NCBI GenBank assembly: GCA_950295325.1
Contig: OX485803.1
Coordinates: 49,057,554 to 49,121,553 of the forward strand
Length of the DNA stretch: 64,000 nucleotides
Origin: Polytrichum commune
Lineage: Eukaryota > Streptophyta > Polytrichopsida > Polytrichales > Polytrichaceae
Direction: 5' to 3'
Shown: piece after piece, positions 56,126-64,000 of the stretch
Layout of the letters: the number at the start of each line of letters is the position of its first letter
Numbering within the stretch: the stretch's first letter is position 1
Translations under genes and position numbers: made by a program
The notes under the pieces: model-generated
Told to the model about the DNA's origin: nothing
The model's database searches: none
Seen by the model: only the letters and a program-made list of their open reading frames with translations

Positions 56126-57327
56126 TCACCGCCCTTGGGCATGACTACAAATTTTTGTATGAACATACACTTTACTCAGTCCAGTCCCCCCTTGGAAACC
56201 GGTGTTCTTCTCTTGTGAGGGCTCTCCCTCTACCTTCAAAAGGTGTGTAAATATCCTCATGCAATACCTTTTATTTTATTTTATTTTTTATTAACTACTT
56301 GTGTTTTAAAAGATGTGTAAAATTGACTAATTGTTAAGTGCATTTTTTAAATTGGTAGAGTACTTCAAAGTTGTTGAAGATTTAAGTTCAAATTCATAAC
56401 ATAAGTATCTTTGGATGCAAATAATTACTTAATACTTTAATCATCAATGTCACATATAAACATACAATCATTTTCTCTTTGACATCAAATAGCTTTTTGA
56501 AACATGGTTTCAAATTTGATGTGTAAAACAATGAAAACTTGGTGAGGCTCATAGAAATTGTGTGTATAGGTCGTACATTGAACATGTTGGCCCTTTCAAG
56601 GGTTAAAGTATCATATTGACATTGTGGGCGAAAAAAAACAAAGTTCTATGAATGCGCGTTGTTGAAGTGGGTCATTGCGTTCATGAGGTCTAGTACGTAA
56701 TAGATTTGTGGGCATGCACGTGGGCAATCACTCCAAAAATAACAACTGATAATAACAACGGGGCGGTGGCTATACTTGTGGGCACCTTTCTAATTTTGGT
56801 GGGTCAAAATATTTGGACATGAATACTATGGTCAAAAAAGGAAGCAAGGGTGAAGTTTACAACTTCAATGGGCTTCAATGTACATATTCACTTTACACCA
56901 CCCCATTTCATCCACAAAAAAAAGACAAAGTAGGTTTAAACTTTAAACTTTTCAAATGCAAAGAGATGCTTGGCTTACTCCTTTTCTTGAAGTCTTTGTG
57001 AATCCAAGATCTTAAGTCTCCATTCATTAACGGCATGAATCAAATGACAATGTACTATGCACTAGTTGATACATGAGTTGTGGACTCAATATGTTGGATA
57101 TGTGGTCCCTCTCAACTCTACATACATTTTTAGCCATTATATTGGTACATGGATTGTCTCAACTATTCAACAATTGCACAATAACAAAGTTTGTTGTTTG
57201 AAGCATCATAATTGAAATAGAGATGTAGAAATCATAAGAGTCCAAAGTGGAGTTTCTTTTTTAATGTTATTTCAATGATGCAGTACAAAAATGTTTCCCA
57301 AAGAGTTTCTTGGTTACATTGTCTTGT
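56126..57327. other. Intergenic DNA
   Basis: AT-rich, with no recognisable gene or repeat array. Confidence 0.45.
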
Positions 57328-57525
57328 CTAATTAGTGTGGGTTACCATTTGGAGCTACGTGTTGCTATAACTTTTTTCTACTAAGAGTATCATTTTTAAC
57401 CCAAATAACACAAGTAGTTAGTATGCACACCAAAGAATATGATGTAAATTAGTTGGTAAAAAACAATAATGTTGATAAACGGTTACAACAACACGTAACT
57501 TTAACAGTAACCCCCATACTAATTA
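57328..57525. mobile_element. Foldback-type short element, CTAATTAGT ends
   Basis: The left arm (CTAATTAGTGTGGGTTACC, then CTACGTGTTGCTATAAC) pairs with the inverted right arm (CTAATTAGTATGGGGGTTAC, then GTTACGTGTTGTTGTAAC). The arms are about 85 nt each with moderate mismatch. Related sequence occurs near 45290-45350. Confidence 0.6.
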
Positions 57526-59482
57526 GAAAAACAATGGAGTTCACCCCAATAATTGTTTTCCCTTATACATGGCAATAGGGGATACCAATGTGAGACGGGG
57601 GTTCTTAAATGGGGACACAAGAAGTGGACAAAAGAACAATATACTAATGGTCATTGATTCCGATTTGCCCATGCGAACCATGGAGAGCAACACCACTTGC
57701 ACATTTGAACTCATGTGGACCAACATCTAGATGATTGAAATTGGAAGGCAACCACTAAGTAGGTTAGTCACAAAAATGTTTTAGATGTGTGAAGAATATA
57801 GGGGGTATTCACACATATGAGAGATTAATCTTCTTCAATTGGATTATACACTAGTGCACTCACAAGTTTGCAACCAAACTGTCTGGCTAAGAATTGGTTA
57901 CGTTTGTCATGACTTGGATCCCATATTTGTTTTCTTCCATTTGCTAGAACATGTTGGCATTAAAGAGGGGTACTATCAACCAAACCCCAAGACAAAATCT
58001 CATTTTTTTGTTTCCTTTTTTTGTTGTTTAAGAGAGGGGGGTCTTTAATGCATGCCATGGTGGAACAATATGAATAATTCCTATAATCAAATTGAAAACC
58101 CAATATGAACATTGAGGTTTAATGAAATCCATGCACTTGTTGATTTCTTGAAAATCCCACCGCAAATATTTCTTACTTCACCCTCATGTGTGTTGGCACC
58201 GGACCTAAGAGGCCTACAAAACACACTCCCATCTTGGCTCCTCCTACACTCATGCTATGCAACTTGCTACAAAATGTCCCGCTTGCTTGTGTCCGGACAT
58301 CTTTTGCATCTAAGCGCCCCCCCAGCCCCCCGCAGTCCCTTCATCATTCCAACCTATGCCCAACACTTGAATTCACATACTACACCAACTGATTCACGGG
58401 AGTTGCAATTGCTCACAAATGACAAAAATACACACATTTCCTTCACCTCCTATTATCACCACAAGAGTGTGAGGAACTATAAACAAACCCTCCATTGAAC
58501 ATCTTAAGAACCTAGACTTCCCAATCAATAGTATTAAATTTCGCATGACCACCGGTCCACCACCCACCAAATCACCATTAAATATCTTGGTTTTCTTTTA
58601 TTGTAAACAAATGTAAACTCAAGAAGAATAACCTTCATTTTCCTACGCTAGTGTTGTCCTACCTCCACTTGAGCACTTCAATTGCACTTCACCTATTGAA
58701 TGTCAAGTGCAATAGACCCTCCTTCATACAAAAATACATGCTTTTGGCTAAAGGTTGGCCAATAGGCCTTTGCACATTGGTGCTCAAACACCAAAGTCCT
58801 TTCTCTTCTTATGTCTCTTAGATGTTTTATGGAGTAAAATGCAAGCGTTAGAAAGTAGGCCATAAATGTGTAGTTTTGACTACCCATGTTTAGGAATTTG
58901 CATTTGTGTTTCTTCACCTGTCTCCCCCCCCCCCCCCAAAAAAAAAAAAAAAAGAAAGAAAGGAAAAAAAAAAGACAAGTAATGTAAACAACTTAATCTT
59001 ATCTTTGCCACCTTCACGAGCATGTTAAGGGCATGCTAAGGGAATTCTCAATACAATTCAACCTTAAAGGATAGTTGGTATATTGAGTAAAATCTCAACT
59101 GGGATTATTTGGACCAATTGGCATTGTAAGGACTAGGGTTTGCTCTCAACAGTATATAGGGTAGTGGGGATTGCCAAAAGTGTTCATTGTTTTTCTTGTT
59201 TTGTGTCCATCTTGCCTCTCATGTTCTTCTCACAAGCTCTCTTTTCAAGCTAAATTTCTTAAGGCAATTGGATGGCTTAGAGGTTTTCTCTCTCGTTTTG
59301 TTTGTTTCTAGGGCAAATTGAGGTTCATAGAAATTAGTTGGACTAACAACCACTTTTGTGTACAGAACATGCGTGATAGTTTATGTAAAGATGTTGTTAA
59401 AATGGATCTAAAAACTAGACTAGTTGTGGGTATGTTGTTCTTGGTGCTCTTTTGGCAATTGTTGGTGTTGGTTAGGATTGAG
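57526..59482. other. Intergenic DNA
   Basis: No gene recognised. There is a C13A15-type homopolymer junction at about 58925-58953. Open stretches near 58112-58498 and 59318-59506 look like chance frames. Confidence 0.4.
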
Positions 59483-59487
59483 AGATC

Positions 59488-60479
59488 ATGTCACGACCCT
59501 TGCTAGCTCCCTTTAACTTATCTTTACCGTTTTGCAACTTTAGCAAGTGTCACGAGCACTAACCTTGCACATCCCACACACGCGCATGGTTAACTCCCCA
59601 CACCAACCTCTAAGCTAATAGCTTGGTTACCAAACCCTCCTACACATGCATTCAAGACTCTACCCTTAGTAGGTAGCCAATGGTTAAGTGCAAACTTCCA
59701 TACATATCCATCCAATCTTGAGTTGATCATCGCATTGCCGAAGCAACACTATAACAATCCGAAGCATATTTGGCAACTTTGCCCTCATGTTGGGCCAACA
59801 CCCGTAAAAGCCATGTTGTTATGCAGAGGGTAGGGTAGCCGCATCCCCATATAAGCTTTTAGGACTTTGGGCAAGGCCCCTACCCCACCGTCAAGTAACC
59901 ATTTGTCTCTTTCCTAAGAGTTGGGGCCACGTAGACGTTTTCCTCTAGCCGCTTGGACTAGAGCCCACCAACAACTTCAAACCTCCATAACTCTGTTGTC
60001 CAATCTCCGATTTTGTCCAGCAACCAGCCCACCAACATCTACTCTTTGTGTAGATGCCGATAAATTCCTCACTTGCCCCATTTAGGTAAGTATTGCGGGA
60101 GCTATGGTTGTCCTAACCTCGGAAGTCTTGGGCACCACTCCCACGTCATTGTTGTCCATCACAACGTCCATTCGAGTGTTGGGCGATGTCCCTAGGCAAT
60201 GCCCCACTCAAATTGCCATATCTCTTGGCTCACACCTCTGATTGGGGAGGTCTTGAGCATTTTAGAATCCGGACATCATAAGCTACCCAATGCTCATGGC
60301 CTTACTCTTGTGACTCCTAGTCTCCATGGGTGGGAGGCATTCTCAATGCTTGGGGCCCTCATCCACACTAGGATCACTTGGGGCCTCTCACTTATGGCGC
60401 CACAAGTCCCAAGTGTCACTCCGGGATCCCCGTTGTGCCCATGGTGTTGTGGGCACTCCTCATAAAGAGGTGCGTGACA
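59488..60479. mobile_element. LTR-type repeat (copy 2)
   Basis: It begins TGTCACGACCCTTGCTAGC and ends GGTGCGTGACA, and is about 990 bp long. It is collinear with copy 1 at 757-1666 and shares many words, including CGCCACAAGTCCC or near match, CACTCCGGG and TGTGCCCATGGTGTT. The two flanks (GATCA and TATCC) are not a duplication, so this copy has lost one flank or arose by recombination. It is a fossil with no adjoining internal domain. It is older or more rearranged than copy 1, judging by the flanks only. Confidence 0.7.
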
Positions 60480-61825
60480 TATCCACTCCCTTTTGGATTG
60501 TGTTTATGAAAGGACACATTGGACAAAGGGATCTTTGTTATCCACATTTGCAATGAGAGAGCTTAGCCATCTTTGTGAAAGTGAGTCTAGATTTGAACTA
60601 TGGGGATTCATGGAAGAGCATTAGAGTTTGTAACATCTAAGGTAGAGGCATCTATAACCAATAAAATAAGAGAGTTTGCATTTGTTTTGGAGGACTAATA
60701 GCAGGAAATTTTTCTTGCGAAAAGACACAAATTCTAATGAGAATGCAAAAAGGTTGTGTTTTTTTTATTAAAAAAATCTAAATTTTTTTAGCGGTAACGT
60801 AAGGGTAACAAACATTCGATTTATAGGTTAACCCATAACCGCTCATCTAAATACTAATGTTTGGCTATGGAAATTGTGAAAACTCTTATGAGGGTAACCA
60901 ATCAGAAGTTGCCATCACATAAACCTTAACTCTATTCGCCTAAAAAATATAGGTCTCATCCATGTCAACATAACATGACATTGGTGAGCGGTTAAATGGA
61001 CTTGGTCAACTATGGATGCCTCAACCTTAGACAACGCATGTTGCTTATTGTTGGGCATGGAGAGGCTTACCATTCAAGGTTTCCACATGTCCAAAAAGTG
61101 TAGTTTTCGTAAGGTTTGTAGCCGCCACGCTTAATACTCACACGAAAGGCTCTAAATATTGCAACAAGAGCATGTTGGCATGGTAAATTTGACAACAAAG
61201 ATTCACCAAGTAGACAATGTGGGAGTCCAAATTCGATGGAAATACGGAAATATGGATTCATTTTTCCGTATTTTACCCTACTTGTATGAAGATAATAGGG
61301 TCTCTTAGGATAAATTAATTGTATTAGGAAATAGGGCATTCTAAACCCGCCTTGCGCGATAAAAAGGATAAAAAGGAGTATTATTACCGGTCCGTCAAAT
61401 TGAATTAGGGGGACCGTTTAATCATGGTCCGAACCGCTGGTCCGGACCAAGTAACGGTTGCGCCAAGATTAACCAACGGTCCAGAAGTGGTGGTTACAAC
61501 GGATTTATGACGGTTGGGGGAAAACCGTCAGAAAACGGTTGGCAACCGTTTTCCGTTAAACCCTAACGGTAACAGGGGGAAGGATATTTAAGGGTCCCTT
61601 CCTTCTCCTCCCCACTTTTTGCAAGGAGAAAAATTATTGAGGGAACGAGTGGTGAGGCTGTGTTTTTTTTTTTCGAGCCGCCAACAATTGGATTGCTGGG
61701 ACTCCGTAATTTCCAGTCACCGGCAGTTGGCTTGCCGGGACTCCGTAGCAGTTGAGCGGAAGAGAGGGTACCCGGAGGGGAGAGAGTTTCCGTAATTGAG
61801 ACGGAAGTTAAGAGAAGAGAGGAAG
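60480..61825. other. Intergenic DNA and leader of the second gag-like fossil
   Basis: AT-rich up to about 61300, then GC-richer leader-like sequence (from about 61330) with repeated GGTCCGGACC-like and AACGGTT words. The boundary of the second fossil was not located. No gene is seen. Confidence 0.4.
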
Positions 61826-63876
61826 ATGCCGGAAACACGGGAAGAGGATCAGAGGGAACCCATCCCGATTCCACTCAAAGCCCTCGTCCCTGCAATTCCA
61901 AGGGAGGACATGGAGTTGCAGGAGCTAGCGGAGGATCTCCGGGTTATGGGCTGTGCGGGGTTGCTCGCCAAACCCTGAAACCTCCGGGCGGAAGATACCC
62001 TCCGGGAGTTTAAGTTTGAGAGAGGTAATCAGTGGCTAGGGACCAAGAGGAGGGATCCGGATAATTGGACTCCGGATGTTTGGAATAGGGTCTACGGGTT
62101 CCCGAGGGGAATTGCAGAGGGATGGGCCGGACGCCGTGATGGCCTGTTCGCCGGAAAATTTAGAGGGGACGCGGATCCGAAGGACGGCTTCCACCCCGGG
62201 AACTGCTAGAACCTGAGAGAGCGGAGGGTGTTAGAGTTCCTCCTGCCCATCCTTAACCCGGACAAGCCGAAGCGGATTAGCCTTACCATGGCTAACACCC
62301 TGTTTGGTGCTATGTCCGGAGTCCGGCCAGTGAATTGGGGTCTGATAATTCAGGAGATAGTAGGGTGGGCCCTCCCCATATAGGCCGGAAACCCTCCTTC
62401 CTCTCCCCCTTCATTTTGCACCTCTATCAGCACTTTGGCTGTTTTACAGCCGAGGAGGAGGACCTGCTGACGATAGCGGCGGACGAGGTCACCTACAAGC
62501 TCCATCCGGAAGCAGGAGACCTCGAGACGGAGACTTCCAGCGATCCCATCATTCTGGAAGCACCTCCCTCTTCACCCGGAAGTCCGCCGCCACCCCTCCA
62601 GAGGCCAATCTCTCCTCCCCCTCATCATCATCCGGAACCTGGGCCCAACCGGGAGACCACCTGGTGGAATGTGGATCTCTCCGCTTGGGACTTTCCGGAA
62701 AATCCCTTCAAGCGGGTCTAGGAGGGGATGGAGGATCTGCAGAAGCAGTACTACCGGCTGGAACACATCGTCCGAGGAGCGAACCAGGCCCTAGACGACT
62801 ACGGACCCGGAAATATTCTCCGGGAGTTGGCAAAGAGGGCGGACAGGAAAGAGCTCGAGCAGGCCAAGACGGAGAATGCTCACCTGACCGCGCAGGTAGC
62901 AGCCATGACTCAGGAGCTGAGTCAAAAGAGCGAAGAGATCCGGAAGTACCACGCGGAGCAGGCAGTGGTCTTCAGTCGGATCCGGGAGCTGGTTGGGCAT
63001 CCGGCAGAGATTGTCAACAAGGCGCATCTCTACGACCGGATGATGGAGTCCGGAGAACCCGCTTCCGCTAGGCAGACCCTCCCCATCCTCGTGAAATACT
63101 CACGGACGATGAAGGATGTCCTGGCGGAAATCCAAAAGGTGGTTCCGCCAAGCGGAACACCCCGGAGGGTGCTCTATCCGGGTCCGCCCGGGTCACCAAC
63201 CGGAACCCTGTACGAGGTGGTTGGTGAAGTCGCCCTAGTCCAGAATCCGCCAACGTCTGCCGGACCCAGCCAGCAGGGAGGCGGCTCTCGGCCCGCTAGT
63301 TCTGGAAGAGCTCCGGAGAGGATGCGCTCTCCCCAGGTGAGGCGGAAGAGCACCGGGTCTGTTAGATCCGGACGAGGCCAGTCCCCTGTCCCGTGGACTT
63401 CGGATCGGTCCCGGACCCCGGACAGGGCTAGGACGCCGATAAGACACTAGACTTCGGACCGGGAAGCTACTCCGAGCTGGGGTAAGGCCCCTATGACCCA
63501 AGCCTCGCCGTCGTCTCCTCCGGACTGCCAAATGGTTAGCCCATTCCCTCCACCACCCTCGAGGGCGGCCTCCAACAGGGATCCGCGGACTGCCTCGATC
63601 TCGGGCGGGCAGAATCCGGAACAGCGCACCGGAAGCGATCCTTCCCCAATCCGGAGCGTCCGGAAGGGGAATACAGTTTCCGGAACACCAGGGACCGGAA
63701 CACCGCGGACCGAAGGAGCAGCGGACTCGGAGGATGAGGTTGCCCCGTCTCTGAACATGAGGAGGATGCTCACGCGGTTACAGAAGGCATCGCCGGGAGG
63801 GGGCTCATCCGCCGTCAGTGGACTCGACAGCCATTCGAAGGAGGGAGCAGCTCAGAAGAAGCACCGCTCTTCTTAG
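61826..63876 (+). pseudogene. Gag-like coding region, fossil copy 2
   Basis: This is a relative of 51192-53072. It shares the N-terminal motif (ELAEDLRVMGCAGLL against ELEADLRRMGCLGLW), a mid-region of the WNRVYGFPRG / FLLPILNPDKP kind matched by MLAFIVPIFSPEKPYN in copy 1, a central coiled coil, and a Pro/Ser/Arg-rich tail. It is strongly GC-rich compared with its surroundings. It is broken in about three places and probably continues as an element beyond the window edge. It is a fossil of the same LTR-related family, clearly diverged from copy 1. Confidence 0.5.
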
Positions 63877-64000
63877 CCTAGGATGGTAGTTAGATTAGTT
63901 AAGCAGAATAGAGGTAGGAAGATAGGACTTAGGAGTTTTTGAAGATGAGAAATAAAACTCTCCCTTGGGTTTTGTCAGCGGAAAATCCGGATCTTGATCT
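63877..64000. other. Downstream flank of gag-like fossil 2
   Basis: Non-coding sequence after the gag-like region, cut by the window edge. No feature is recognised. Confidence 0.4.

Noticed and set aside
58112-58498. A plus-strand gene of 128 codons
   Set aside because: Composition and codon use look random. It overlaps another frame of similar quality and no motif is recognised.
59488-60479. A pair with 757-1666 as the two LTRs of one 60-kb element
   Set aside because: Copy 1 has its own 5-bp target duplication, and the intervening DNA contains host genes and unrelated transposons, so the two are independent insertions.

Overview
This window is nuclear DNA of a seedless land plant, most likely a lycophyte or fern with a large, repeat-filled genome. 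Genes are sparse, introns are spliced in the plant manner, the background is AT-rich, and several transposon classes are present. The best lineage clue is a PAS/hybrid histidine kinase of the PHK type, a family reported from bryophytes and lycophytes but not seed plants. Only three host loci are convincing: a germin-like protein (about 8.8-10.3 kb, +), a KAI2-type alpha/beta hydrolase (40.1-41.4 kb, -) and the histidine kinase directly downstream of it on the same strand (34.2-39.8 kb, -). No RNA genes were recognised.

From 0 to 12.5 kb there is an LTR-type repeat with a 5-bp target duplication (757-1666), a 4.1-kb inverted-repeat element packed with about 30 palindromic GTGAGGCAYATGCCTCAC motifs (2467-6552), the germin-like gene, and a duplicated copy of that gene's 3' end. 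From 12,500 to 28,378 lies one apparently complete giant hAT-type DNA transposon of 15.9 kb. It has 13 identical terminal bases (imperfect beyond that) and an 8-bp target duplication (AGTGTTGG). Besides its transposase it carries three more gene-like units: a coiled-coil/RING protein, a small basic protein and a divergent protein kinase. Three of the four units have a TATA box set directly beside a long CCGTCCGC minisatellite, and the fourth has a TATA box downstream of an 80-bp tandem array.

From 28.4 to 34.2 kb there is a foldback element and a decayed pogo/Tigger-type transposase. From 34.2 to 43.6 kb lies the KAI2/histidine-kinase pair. The two genes have compatible reading phases and are separated only by a 389-base, promoter-poor, G-quadruplex-prone stretch that could be an intron, so one KAI2-GAF/PAS-kinase-receiver protein is possible. 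This would be a plant parallel of the bacterial RsbQ-RsbP (hydrolase-PAS) pair. The kinase also has two GC-AG introns with the same donor sequence.

From 43.9 to 64 kb there are several PIF/Harbinger-like short elements with 3-bp target duplications, a long inverted-repeat element, a second LTR-type repeat (59,488-60,479), and two related GC-rich gag-like fossils (50.9-56.1 kb and 61.8-63.9 kb). No host gene was recognised there.
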